Shown here: positions 34,958 through 43,177 of the stretch, piece by piece
How positions within the stretch are numbered: position 1 is the stretch's first letter
How the letters are laid out: every line of letters starts with the position of its first letter
Assembly: GCA_965226965.1 (NCBI GenBank)
Contig: OZ245715.1
Location: 2,480,001 to 2,544,000 of the forward strand
Reading direction: 5' to 3'
Length of the DNA: 64,000 bases
Origin: Endoryza foliicola
Lineage (GTDB): Bacteria > Bacteroidota > Bacteroidia > Chitinophagales > Chitinophagaceae
Translations under genes and position numbers: made by a program
The notes under the pieces: generated by a model
Told to the model about the DNA's origin: nothing
The model's input: only the letters and a program-made list of their open reading frames with translations
Databases searched by the model: none

Positions 34958-36025
34958 ATGAGATTCCTGATTTTCTTACTTTTCGTTTCGGCAACTGCCT
35001 TCGGACAAGACTTGCGCAGCGGTTACTACGTTAAAACGAGCGGCGATACAGTGAAAGCAAAAATTGCCTTCAAAACTGATGAACAATTGTCTCAAAAGGT
35101 GACGGTAACTTCCGGTACTGATAATAGCACCCGGGATTACCAACCGAGTGAAATAAAAGGATTTGGGTTCGACGGGGGTAACATCTACAGAACCAATTCA
35201 TTTGTAAATGGATTGAACAACAATGAAGCAACCACTGCCTTTGTAAAAGTAATGTTCGACGGTTCCAATAAGCTTTATGGAATTGACCTAAAAGAAAAAA
35301 GTTATTACATCCTTTCATATAAAGACACTTCTTACCTGCTTTACGACGATCAAACCTCTGCCAATGGAGAAGTGTTGAAAGCCGGAAATTTCAGAGCGCA
35401 AGTCTTTTTTCTAGCCTCAAGTTGTTCAAAGCCTATTCCCGATTTGGATAGAATGAGGTACACCGACCGCGATATGCTGCAGTTCATGGTAGATGTAGAG
35501 CGCTGTAAAGGTAGTTTTAGCGTAAAACAATTGACTTACCATCGACCTGCGCCTAAGTCAGAATACATCTTATCGGCAGGAGCAATGGCTACCGGCTCGC
35601 AATCTGAAATTGGGGTCCAATTAGGCGTTCGAACCTATTTCCCTTCAAAATCTGAGAAACTTAGCCTCAATATTTTCCTTTCGTACATGCGAAATACTTC
35701 TGATAAAACCTATACACTCAATAGCACTACACAAAAATTTTCCGGTGTTACAGGAGTGGTATTACTTCCTGTTGCTTTACAATATAACTTTACGAAAGGC
35801 AGAATTCAACCATATGTTTATGCAGGGGTTGGCTTGGCGTATTCGGCGGAGGACTATTTCAGCTACACCACTCAAAAAATTGAAGTAGACCGAGGCTATG
35901 GCTTCAGCTTATTGGGGGGCGCCGGTATTGAGGCGAAACTCTCGAAAAGCTTGTTCTTTAGAGCCGATTGGCGCTACGACTTACTGATGCATTTACCAGT
36001 GGTAGGACTCAGCTACAAGTTCTAG
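34958..36025 (+). CDS. Secreted outer membrane beta-barrel protein, unknown function
   Basis: The 355-residue protein has a signal peptide (about 1-16, ending TAFGQ). The N-terminal domain (about 18-165) begins GYYVKTSGDTVKAKIAFKTD and has DYQPSEIKGFGF and FVKVMFDGSNKLYGID. The C-terminal half (about 195-355) is a predicted barrel ending in VVGLSYKF, the terminal-aromatic signature of outer membrane proteins. It shares its layout with the product of 13133-14479. Function is not recognisable. Confidence 0.77.
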   Translation: MRFLIFLLFVSATAFGQDLRSGYYVKTSGDTVKAKIAFKTDEQLSQKVTVTSGTDNSTRDYQPSEIKGFGFDGGNIYRTNSFVNGLNNNEATTAFVKVMFDGSNKLYGIDLKEKSYYILSYKDTSYLLYDDQTSANGEVLKAGNFRAQVFFLASSCSKPIPDLDRMRYTDRDMLQFMVDVERCKGSFSVKQLTYHRPAPKSEYILSAGAMATGSQSEIGVQLGVRTYFPSKSEKLSLNIFLSYMRNTSDKTYTLNSTTQKFSGVTGVVLLPVALQYNFTKGRIQPYVYAGVGLAYSAEDYFSYTTQKIEVDRGYGFSLLGGAGIEAKLSKSLFFRADWRYDLLMHLPVVGLSYKF

Positions 36026-36049
36026 TCAACTATTACCAAATTAATTGTT

Positions 36050-38545
36050 ATGAGAAATTTCACCCTTAGGGCGATAGCGGCCTCGCTATGCCTAATGGTT
36101 TGCATGGCTGTATCGGCTCAACAAACGCCACCGTCTAAAGCAAACTACAATTTAGCTGCACGTTTTTCTCCCAAAAAACTTGAGAAACTGGTTTTCAGTA
36201 CTTCGGTAGATCCGCATTGGCTCAAAAAAACCAACCGTTTTTGGTATGTATTTGAAACCAGCAACGGAAAAAAATGGTACATCGTAGACCCTGCGAAAGC
36301 ATTGAAAACTGAGTTATTTGACAATGCAAAATTGGCCTCACAAATTACCAGTTTGGTGAAGGACCCATTCGATGCGCAACACCTAGGCATTGAGAACCTG
36401 AAATTTGTGAAAGATGAAACTGCATTGCAATTCGAAATAAAAAGTAGTGTAGAAATAGAGAAACGTGATAGTACCAAAAAGCCGGTAGCCGTTACAAAAG
36501 AAAAGAAAACGTTTTACCTCGAATACAATTTAACGACCGGTAATTTGGTTGAGTTAACAGATTACCAGAAGCCAAAGCCAAGAGCTTCTTGGGCCTCTAT
36601 TTCACCCGATAAAAAGCAAATTGTATTTGTTCGTAACTACAATTTGTTTGTGATGGACAGTGCCAACTATGCCAAAGCACAGAAAAATGAAGACGACTCT
36701 TCAATTGTAGAAACACAATTAACGAAAGACGGTATCGAAAACTATGCATATGGCGGCGATTCATTTGGAGAAAGTAATGTTGAAAAGGAAAAGAATAAGA
36801 ACAAACGAAAGTCTGCATTTATACTTTGGTCGCCCGATTCAAAGTATTTCACGATGATTCGTTCCGACAATCGAAAAGTAAAAGATCTCTGGGTATTAAA
36901 TAATGTGGCCGACGGTCGTCCAACTTTAGAAACCTACAAGTATCACATGCCCGGTGAAGCAGAAGCGCCCGTTCGTGAATTGATTCTGTTCGATATGGGA
37001 TCTAAAAGTTTGAAAAAGATCAATGCAGCTCTTTTCAAAGATCAAGAGTTAGGTCTCAATGGTAAGCCGTTCTTACAAAAAGAAAGAGACGATGATTTTC
37101 GTGCTGCAATTTGGGCAGGAACACCTGCTCGCTTCTATGTAACACGCACCAGCAGAGATTTGAAACGCATCGATATCTGTGCAGTAGATGTTGCTACAGG
37201 TGAATTCAAAGTTCTTATTGAAGAACGTTTGAATACTTATGTAGAAACACGCCGGTTGGGATTAGTGAACGATGGAAAAGAATTGATTGAATGGAGCGAA
37301 CGCGATGGTTGGGGCCACTTTTACTTGTACGATGGTGATGGTAAATTCAAGAATGCCATTACTTCAGGTGCCTACCATTGTGAAGACATTGTTCAGATAG
37401 ATGAAAAGAACAGAGTGCTCTATTTCACAGCCAATGGAAAAGAAGAAGGTGAAGATCCATATTATTTGCATTTGTACCGAGTGAATTTTGATGGGTCGAA
37501 TTTGAAATTGTTGAACCCTGGTAATTTTGATCACAATCCAAGTATGGACGATGCCAATAGTTTCTTCGTGAATAATTTCAGCAGAGTGAATACGGTGCCT
37601 AAGACGGTTTTATACGATGCAACAGGTAAGAAGATCATGGATTTGGAGACGGCCGATCTCAGTCGCTTGTTGGAAGCTGGGTACAAGTTCCCTGAACCAT
37701 TCAAAGTAAAGGCCGATGACGGCATCACTGACCTTTATGGCGTGATGTACAAACCCTTTGATTTCGATTCTACAAAGTCCTATCCATTGATTGAATACGT
37801 ATATCCGGGTCCGCAAACAGAAGCTGTAAACAAAGCTTTTAGCCGCGGAATGGATCGTACTGATCGTTTGGCGCAAATGGGCTTTATTGTAATTACAATT
37901 GGAAACCGCGGTGGTCACCCCAGCAGAAGCAAATGGTATCACAATTATGGGTATGGAAATTTACGTGATTACGGACTTGCCGATAAGAAAGCCGCCGCAG
38001 AACAATTGGCAGATCGCTACAAATTTATTGATTTAAGCAGAGTGGGAATTCACGGACATAGTGGGGGTGGATTTATGAGCACCGCTGCCATGCTAGTGTA
38101 TCCCGATTTCTTTAAAGTAGCAGTATCCTCTTCCGGAAATCATGAGAACAATATTTACAATCGCTGGTGGAGCGAAAAACATCATGGCGTAAAAGAGCAA
38201 ATCAACGACAAAGGTGATACCAGTTTCGTTTATGCAATTGAAAAGAACAGTGAGCTTGCTAAGAACTTGAAAGGACACTTGATGCTCACTACAGGTGATG
38301 TTGACAACAACGTTCACCCGGCTCTTACGATTCGCATGGCCAATGCGCTCATCAAAGCCAACAAGCGTTTTGATTTCATGCTCTTTCCCGGACAAAGGCA
38401 TGGATACGGTGATATGACCGAATATTTCTTCTGGCTGATGGCCGATTATTATGCTAAATATTTATTGGGCGATTTTTCTCAACCGGTAGATTTAGTAGAA
38501 ATGCAGAAAGAAGTTGAACAATCGGGAACAAAAACAAAGAAGTAA
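36050..38545 (+). CDS. S9B-family peptidase (dipeptidyl peptidase IV type)
   Basis: The 831-residue protein has a signal peptide (about 1-24, ending AVSAQ), so it acts in the periplasm. An N-terminal beta-propeller (about 60-550, SWASISPDKKQIVFVRNYNL, FILWSPDSKYF) precedes the alpha/beta-hydrolase domain with nucleophile in GIHGHSGGGF (about 668), Asp in TTGDVDNNVHP (about 747) and His in GQRHGYGD (about 781). DPP IV enzymes remove X-Pro or X-Ala dipeptides from peptide N-termini. The gene follows the barrel protein by 24 bases and is closed by a strong terminator. Confidence 0.93.
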   Translation: MRNFTLRAIAASLCLMVCMAVSAQQTPPSKANYNLAARFSPKKLEKLVFSTSVDPHWLKKTNRFWYVFETSNGKKWYIVDPAKALKTELFDNAKLASQITSLVKDPFDAQHLGIENLKFVKDETALQFEIKSSVEIEKRDSTKKPVAVTKEKKTFYLEYNLTTGNLVELTDYQKPKPRASWASISPDKKQIVFVRNYNLFVMDSANYAKAQKNEDDSSIVETQLTKDGIENYAYGGDSFGESNVEKEKNKNKRKSAFILWSPDSKYFTMIRSDNRKVKDLWVLNNVADGRPTLETYKYHMPGEAEAPVRELILFDMGSKSLKKINAALFKDQELGLNGKPFLQKERDDDFRAAIWAGTPARFYVTRTSRDLKRIDICAVDVATGEFKVLIEERLNTYVETRRLGLVNDGKELIEWSERDGWGHFYLYDGDGKFKNAITSGAYHCEDIVQIDEKNRVLYFTANGKEEGEDPYYLHLYRVNFDGSNLKLLNPGNFDHNPSMDDANSFFVNNFSRVNTVPKTVLYDATGKKIMDLETADLSRLLEAGYKFPEPFKVKADDGITDLYGVMYKPFDFDSTKSYPLIEYVYPGPQTEAVNKAFSRGMDRTDRLAQMGFIVITIGNRGGHPSRSKWYHNYGYGNLRDYGLADKKAAAEQLADRYKFIDLSRVGIHGHSGGGFMSTAAMLVYPDFFKVAVSSSGNHENNIYNRWWSEKHHGVKEQINDKGDTSFVYAIEKNSELAKNLKGHLMLTTGDVDNNVHPALTIRMANALIKANKRFDFMLFPGQRHGYGDMTEYFFWLMADYYAKYLLGDFSQPVDLVEMQKEVEQSGTKTKK

Positions 38546-38553
38546 ACAACAAC

Positions 38554-38584
38554 AAAAGCCCCTTCCAATAAGAAGGGGCTTTTC
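38554..38584 (+). terminator. Terminator after the S9B peptidase
   Basis: AAAAGCCCCTTC and GAAGGGGCTTTT are perfect 12-base arms around CAATAA. The T-run on the plus strand and A-run before it make it potentially bidirectional. Confidence 0.9.
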
Positions 38585-38700
38585 ATTTGATCAAGGCTAA
38601 TGGCTAATGTAACTATTATTTCGGCTTTGCAACCACAAATGGAAAATACTAATAATGAGTTGGAATGAGCAAAGAAAATGCCCGTTAACATTCGTTTTAC

Positions 38701-38727
38701 AAAAAAGCCCCGCCAGAAGACGGGGCC
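38701..38727 (-). terminator. Terminator for the minus-strand sigma operon
   Basis: On the minus strand GCCCCG(TCTTCTGG)CGGGGC is followed by TTTTTT. It lies about 100 bases beyond the stop of the gene at 38825-39808. Confidence 0.8.
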
Positions 38728-38824
38728 GAATTTGTGAGTCTCTTTAATAGACCTCAGTTCTTTTTAAAAGGAAGCTGAGGCATTGTTAAGACTCAGCTGA
38801 CTGCTTCTTTTCAGTTATCCTTGT

Positions 38825-39808
38825 TTAAATTTCTCTTTCTTTCTTCTTCCCTTCGTTCAAATTGAAATTCAATTGATGTCCCATTATAACATCTCCAAAT
38901 TCAGAGTTTACTTTTAAAGTGGCGCCTCCATTTCCACATTTGCCATTATAGTCGTGGTCAAATTTAGGCCCTCTTCTGTCGTTATCTTCTTTGTCTTCAT
39001 CAATATCGAAACCGGTCTTGTTTTTCAATTCTGAGAAGTTTGTATGGAAAGAGCAATTGGCCGAAAAATCTTTTGAAACATCCAGTAACAATTCGTTGAA
39101 ATTATTTTTAATGGTAAGTGATTTCAATGCGTTATCTAAACCCAATTTAATTGAGCCATTGTGCTCAAGATTCATCTTCACTGTACCTTCCACTTTAGAG
39201 ATCAATGTTTTGGAAAATTTGATGGATACGGTACCGCCATTGATACTTTCAATGCTACTTCCTCCGCTGAATTCAATTTCAATGGATTTTACATTTGAAA
39301 GTTTTCCGGCTGTTAACACTCCAAACTTTTGCTCGATGCTAATAGCACCTTTATAGTCACCAATGAATGTTTTTCCGAATTGATTGGTAGAGTTCAACGT
39401 AGCCGTAGATGGGATATATACCACATAATTAATGCTAAAGCTGGTATTGTTGTAGCGAGAACCTTTGCCCCAACTGTCTTTCATTTTCGTTTTGAAATTC
39501 ACAGTGGAACCCGATTTGCCGTCTTCAATGCTTAAACGATCCAGTAATTCTTCCGCTACATCTTCGGTTTTTGCTTTTCCTACCATTGTTACATCAACTT
39601 TCACTTCCGATTTATCCCAGTTCACATATTTGATATCGCCAAATTGGTTGGAAATGGAAACGGCATCAGAGCCGGAAAGTGTGTAAGACTTAGAATAGGT
39701 TTTTGTTTTTTCAACCCAAGGATCTGTATCGCCTCCTGTTCCTGCGAATGCGGAAATTTGAAGGCATACAAGAAATAAAGTGCTATAGATTTTTTGAATT
39801 CGATTCAT
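38825..39808 (-). CDS. Secreted adhesin-like repeat protein (DUF4097-like)
   Basis: The 327-residue protein has a signal peptide (about 1-22, ending SAFAG). The mature part is a run of short beta turns like the right-handed helix of DUF4097 or 'putative auto-transporter adhesin' proteins: VSISNQFGDIKYVNWDKSEV, NSTNQFGKTFIGDYKG, and near the end KVNSEFGDVIMG. An acidic patch (DIDEDKEDNDRRG) lies at about 270-285. It overlaps the upstream anti-sigma-like gene by 26 bases and is therefore a translationally linked third gene of the ECF operon. The function is unknown. Confidence 0.75.
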   Translation of the reverse strand: MNRIQKIYSTLFLVCLQISAFAGTGGDTDPWVEKTKTYSKSYTLSGSDAVSISNQFGDIKYVNWDKSEVKVDVTMVGKAKTEDVAEELLDRLSIEDGKSGSTVNFKTKMKDSWGKGSRYNNTSFSINYVVYIPSTATLNSTNQFGKTFIGDYKGAISIEQKFGVLTAGKLSNVKSIEIEFSGGSSIESINGGTVSIKFSKTLISKVEGTVKMNLEHNGSIKLGLDNALKSLTIKNNFNELLLDVSKDFSANCSFHTNFSELKNKTGFDIDEDKEDNDRRGPKFDHDYNGKCGNGGATLKVNSEFGDVIMGHQLNFNLNEGKKKEREI

Positions 39809-40370
39809 GATTTGAATTTTTTGATGATTTGATTTGATCGATGATCAACAATTGACGATTGATCAAATCCATTTGCATTTTCAAGTTTTGTAACATCGCT
39901 TCCAGTAGTTGTTCTCTATTAGGGTTGGCCGGCAACTCTAATTTCAAAACATGGTAGTTACTATCGAGCTGATGAATGTCTGAAACAAATTGTTTATACA
40001 ATTCCGGTTGTTCTTTTTCGAAAGACTTCAGTTCTTCCTGTTTTAGTTCCACCAGTTTTGTAAATTGATACACCTGTTGTGCATAGGCCGGATTGATCTC
40101 ATTCAAGCCTACTGTATCAACAGATTTTTCAACCTGTGCCATTGAATGGGTGTTTGTTTCCGGGATGAAATAACGGGCAGCTAGCATTCCCATTATCACC
40201 AATACTGCGGCCGCAGCACTGATTTTCCATGCAGAGAAACTGAACACTTTTGCGGATTTTTTTGCCGGCACCACGCGCTGTGCAATTTTATTCCACACTT
40301 CTGATCCCGGAACCTCTGAATCAAAATCATCTCTGTGGTTACTAATAAAATCGTCCAAACGAGTACTCAT
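39783..40370 (-). CDS. Membrane anti-sigma-factor-like protein
   Basis: The 195-residue protein has an acidic cytoplasmic N-terminus (about 1-45, VPGSEVWNKIAQRV), one membrane helix (about 50-68, ISAAAAVLVIMGMLAARYF) and a C-terminal helical region rich in Glu and Gln (about 85-185) with coiled-coil character (LVELKQEELKSFEKEQPELY). This architecture and its ATGA overlap (4 bases) with the ECF sigma gene point to an anti-sigma factor, although no zinc-finger motif is visible. It overlaps the next gene by 26 bases. Confidence 0.75.
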   Translation of the reverse strand: MSTRLDDFISNHRDDFDSEVPGSEVWNKIAQRVVPAKKSAKVFSFSAWKISAAAAVLVIMGMLAARYFIPETNTHSMAQVEKSVDTVGLNEINPAYAQQVYQFTKLVELKQEELKSFEKEQPELYKQFVSDIHQLDSNYHVLKLELPANPNREQLLEAMLQNLKMQMDLINRQLLIIDQIKSSKNSNHESNSKNL

Positions 40371-40924
40371 AATACGCCTCCTTCTTTTATGATCGTTAAT
40401 AACTTCTGTTTACCCCGTACATATTGAGTTCGTACGGTATTGTGTGTGATACCCAATATTTCTGCTATTTCCTCATGATCGTAGCCCTCCAGTAAATACA
40501 AGGTTACCACTGTTCTGTACCCATCGGGTAGCTTTTCAATCGCTCTTTTTACTAGCGCAACTTGCCAGGCTTGTTCTGTTTCATTAACAGGTTCTGGCTC
40601 TGCAACTGCATCTTCATGAAATTCGGTCACTTCTACCAACTGAACCCGACGCTTGCGGAGTACATTGATCGATTTATTGATAACGATCCTCTTCAACCAA
40701 GCTCCAAAAGTGGAGCGGTAATTGAAATCGCGTAAACTTCGGAATGCATCTACAAAAGCTTCTTGCAGCACATCTTCAGCGTCGTCGGAATTATTAACAA
40801 TCCGAAGACTGGTATTGTACATGGCTTTTGCGTACTTCTGGTAAAGGGTTTCGTAACTCGGTGCATGCCCCGATTTACAACGCTCTACTAGTTCATCCCG
40901 GGCTATGGTGGCAGTCAGCTCCAA
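40367..40924 (-). CDS. RNA polymerase ECF sigma factor (RpoE-like)
   Basis: The 185-residue protein has region 2 at about 20-90 (YQKYAKAMYNTSLRIVNN, AEDVLQEAFVDAF) and region 4 at about 125-180 (LPDGYRTVVTLYLLEGYDHE, then EIAEILGITHNTVRTQYVR). The only acceptable start in frame is TTG 40924: upstream codons reach a stop without an ATG. A good promoter lies just before it. Together with the two overlapping downstream genes it forms a stress-type sigma/anti-sigma/effector operon distinct from the FecR system at 5-6 kb. Confidence 0.93.
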   Translation of the reverse strand: MELTATIARDELVERCKSGHAPSYETLYQKYAKAMYNTSLRIVNNSDDAEDVLQEAFVDAFRSLRDFNYRSTFGAWLKRIVINKSINVLRKRRVQLVEVTEFHEDAVAEPEPVNETEQAWQVALVKRAIEKLPDGYRTVVTLYLLEGYDHEEIAEILGITHNTVRTQYVRGKQKLLTIIKEGGVL

Positions 40925-40946
40925 ATTGGGTGTTTTTAATCAAGTT

Positions 40947-40975
40947 CAAATATAAGTACACCACCTTGGAATCAA
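40947..40975 (-). promoter_or_regulatory. Bacteroidota promoter TTG-N18-TATATTTG
   Basis: On the minus strand TTG (40975-40973) is followed after 18 bases by TATATTTG (40954-40947). Both boxes and the spacing match the sigma-ABfr consensus, giving a leader of roughly 15-20 bases to the TTG start. Confidence 0.65.
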
Positions 40976-41101
40976 TGTTGCACGAATCCTTTATATTTTT
41001 TTAAAACCACTAAAACCAACACGTTACACAGACTTCCAATTGTTAGGTTTTCATTTACTTTTTGCTTTTTCAGACGTATCTTTATAAAAAATTGCTTGTT
41101 T

Positions 41102-42280
41102 ATGGCCCAGGATCTATTTCAGTCGCCCGACTATTTTAACGTAGATGATTTGTTGACCGAAGAGCATAAAATGATTCGGGATACGGTTCGAGCTTATGTT
41201 AAGAAGGAAATTTCTCCCATTATTGAAGACTATGCGCAAAGGGCAGAATTCCCGCAGCATATTGTAAAACAATTGGGCGAGTTGGGATGCTTTGGTCCTA
41301 CTATTCCTGAGCAATACGGAGGAGGTGGACTCGACTATATTAGCTATGGTTTAATGATGCAGGAATTGGAAAGGGGAGACAGTGGCGTTCGGTCAACGGC
41401 TTCCGTTCAAGGTTCTTTAGTAATGTTCCCGATTTATGAATATGGCAGCGAGGAACAACGCATGAAGTATTTACCTAAACTGGCGAGCGGCGAGTGGCTT
41501 GGATGTTTTGGACTAACCGAACCCAACCATGGTAGTAACCCGGCCGGTATGCTTACCAATATAAAAGACGCGGGAGATCATGTAATTTTGAACGGTGCAA
41601 AAATGTGGATCAGCAATGCTCCCTATGCACAAGTGGCAGTAGTTTGGGCTAGAGACGAAGCCGGTGACATCAGAGGTTTAATAGTAGAACGTGGTATGGA
41701 AGGCTTCTCAACTCCTACAACACATGGTAAATGGAGCCTTCGTGCGAGTGCAACCGGTGAATTGGTGTTCGATAATGTGAAAGTTCCTAAAGAGAATATA
41801 TTACCCAACGTAAAAGGGTTGAAAGGTCCATTGGGTTGTTTAACAAAAGCGCGTTATGGAATTGCTTGGGGAACGGTAGGAGCAGCAATGGATTGTTATG
41901 ATACAGCCTTGCGTTACGCAAAAGAACGTGTTCAATTCGATCGACCCATAGCCGGATTCCAACTTCAACAAAAGAAATTGGCAGAAATGGTAACGGAAAT
42001 CACGAAAGCCCAATTGTTGAATTGGAGAATGGGTGTTCTTATGAACGAACACCGCGTTACTCCTCAACAAGTGAGTATGGCCAAGCGCAACGGTTGTGAA
42101 ATAGCCACTCAAATTGCCCGTGATGCACGTCAAATGCTTGGAGGAATGGGTATCACCGGGGAGTACAGCATCATGCGCCACATGATGAATTTAGAAAGTG
42201 TAATTACGTATGAAGGCACCCACGACATTCACCTGCTTATCACAGGTATGGATGTTACCGGGCTGAATGCTTTTAAATAA
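41102..42280 (+). CDS. Acyl-CoA dehydrogenase, glutaryl-CoA dehydrogenase-like
   Basis: ATG 41102 is preferred over an in-frame TTG six bases upstream; the product has 392 residues. The acyl-CoA dehydrogenase fold shows STASVQGSLVMFPIYEYGS, GCFGLTEPNHGSNPAGM (FAD loop), RVQFDRPIAGFQ and the catalytic-Glu region VITYEGTHDIHLLI. The SVQGSLVM and TYEGTHDIH wording is that of glutaryl-CoA dehydrogenases in lysine and tryptophan catabolism, consistent with a kynureninase elsewhere in the window though not linked to it. FAD-dependent, cytoplasmic. Confidence 0.9.
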   Translation: MAQDLFQSPDYFNVDDLLTEEHKMIRDTVRAYVKKEISPIIEDYAQRAEFPQHIVKQLGELGCFGPTIPEQYGGGGLDYISYGLMMQELERGDSGVRSTASVQGSLVMFPIYEYGSEEQRMKYLPKLASGEWLGCFGLTEPNHGSNPAGMLTNIKDAGDHVILNGAKMWISNAPYAQVAVVWARDEAGDIRGLIVERGMEGFSTPTTHGKWSLRASATGELVFDNVKVPKENILPNVKGLKGPLGCLTKARYGIAWGTVGAAMDCYDTALRYAKERVQFDRPIAGFQLQQKKLAEMVTEITKAQLLNWRMGVLMNEHRVTPQQVSMAKRNGCEIATQIARDARQMLGGMGITGEYSIMRHMMNLESVITYEGTHDIHLLITGMDVTGLNAFK

Positions 42281-42291
42281 AGAAACGAAAC

Positions 42292-42798
42292 ATGAGAGTT
42301 TTCCTAATTGGGTTTATGGGCAGTGGTAAGAGCCATTGGGGACGCATCCTACAAGATGCGTTGAAAATAAACTTCTATGATTTAGACTCAGTGATTGAAG
42401 AAAAGGAAAACCAAACCATTGCTCAAATCTTTGAATCCAAGGGGGAGGAGTATTTTCGTAGATTAGAACATGAAACCTTGGATGCAATGATTCAAGAGCA
42501 TCCTGAGATGATTCTTTCCTGCGGTGGTGGCACTCCTTGTTTCTTTAAGAATATTGATTTAATGAAACAGTCGGGAACCGTAGTATGGCTCAATCCGGCT
42601 GTAGAAGCCTTGGTGAAAAGGCTGGTTAAAGAGAAAGAGAAAAGGCCTTTGTTGAATGAAGTGTCCGATGAGGCCTTGCATTCATTCATCTTAAAGAAAA
42701 TGAACGACAGAAGAATCTATTATGAGCAAGCACATGTTCATGTAGAAGAAGATAAAGCAACTCCAGCATCACTTATCGAACAAATAGTACATGCATAA
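42292..42798 (+). CDS. aroK: Shikimate kinase
   Basis: The 168-residue P-loop kinase phosphorylates shikimate in aromatic amino acid synthesis. It has Walker A GFMGSGKSHWG (about 7-17), the shikimate-binding DLDSVIEEKENQTIAQIFES, FRRLEHE (Arg) and the CGGGTPC motif. The gene starts 11 bases after the acyl-CoA dehydrogenase stop and overlaps the DUF423 gene by 8 bases, forming a compact three-gene run. Confidence 0.94.
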   Translation: MRVFLIGFMGSGKSHWGRILQDALKINFYDLDSVIEEKENQTIAQIFESKGEEYFRRLEHETLDAMIQEHPEMILSCGGGTPCFFKNIDLMKQSGTVVWLNPAVEALVKRLVKEKEKRPLLNEVSDEALHSFILKKMNDRRIYYEQAHVHVEEDKATPASLIEQIVHA

Positions 42799-43177
42799 GA
42801 AAACCCTGATTACAGCCTCCATTCTTGGTGCCCTTGCCGTAGCGCTTGGTGCTTTTGGTGCGCATGGATTGAAGCAATTGGTGCCTCCTGAAACAGTTAC
42901 AACTTTTGAAACAGGTGTAAAGTATCAATTCTACCACGTATTTGCTTTATTAATTATCGGTGTGGTGTATGCACAAGTTCCATCCAAAGCACTTTTACAA
43001 GCAGCACTCTTTTTTCAAATTGGAATCTTACTTTTTAGTGGATCACTCTACGCGCTCACAGCTTTGAAAGCTACCGATACCGTTGGTTTGAGCGGAATTG
43101 GAATTATTACTCCATTGGGAGGAGTGGCTTTTATAGTTGGTTGGTTGCTAATGGCAAAAGCGTTCTGGAAGTCTTAA
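42791..43177 (+). CDS. DUF423 small membrane protein
   Basis: The 128-residue protein has four hydrophobic segments and the DUF423 pattern: LGALAVALGAFGAHGLK near the N-terminus, TGVKYQFYHVFALL, FQIGILLFSGSLY and TPLGGVAFIVGWL. Members are inner membrane proteins (YgdD type) of unknown function. It overlaps aroK by 8 bases and converges, with a 4-base overlap, on the histidine kinase. Confidence 0.92.
   Translation: MHKKTLITASILGALAVALGAFGAHGLKQLVPPETVTTFETGVKYQFYHVFALLIIGVVYAQVPSKALLQAALFFQIGILLFSGSLYALTALKATDTVGLSGIGIITPLGGVAFIVGWLLMAKAFWKS

Noticed and set aside
38825..38990. Acidic stretch as an EF-hand in the adhesin-like protein
   Set aside because: The Asp/Glu residues do not follow the calcium-loop spacing.
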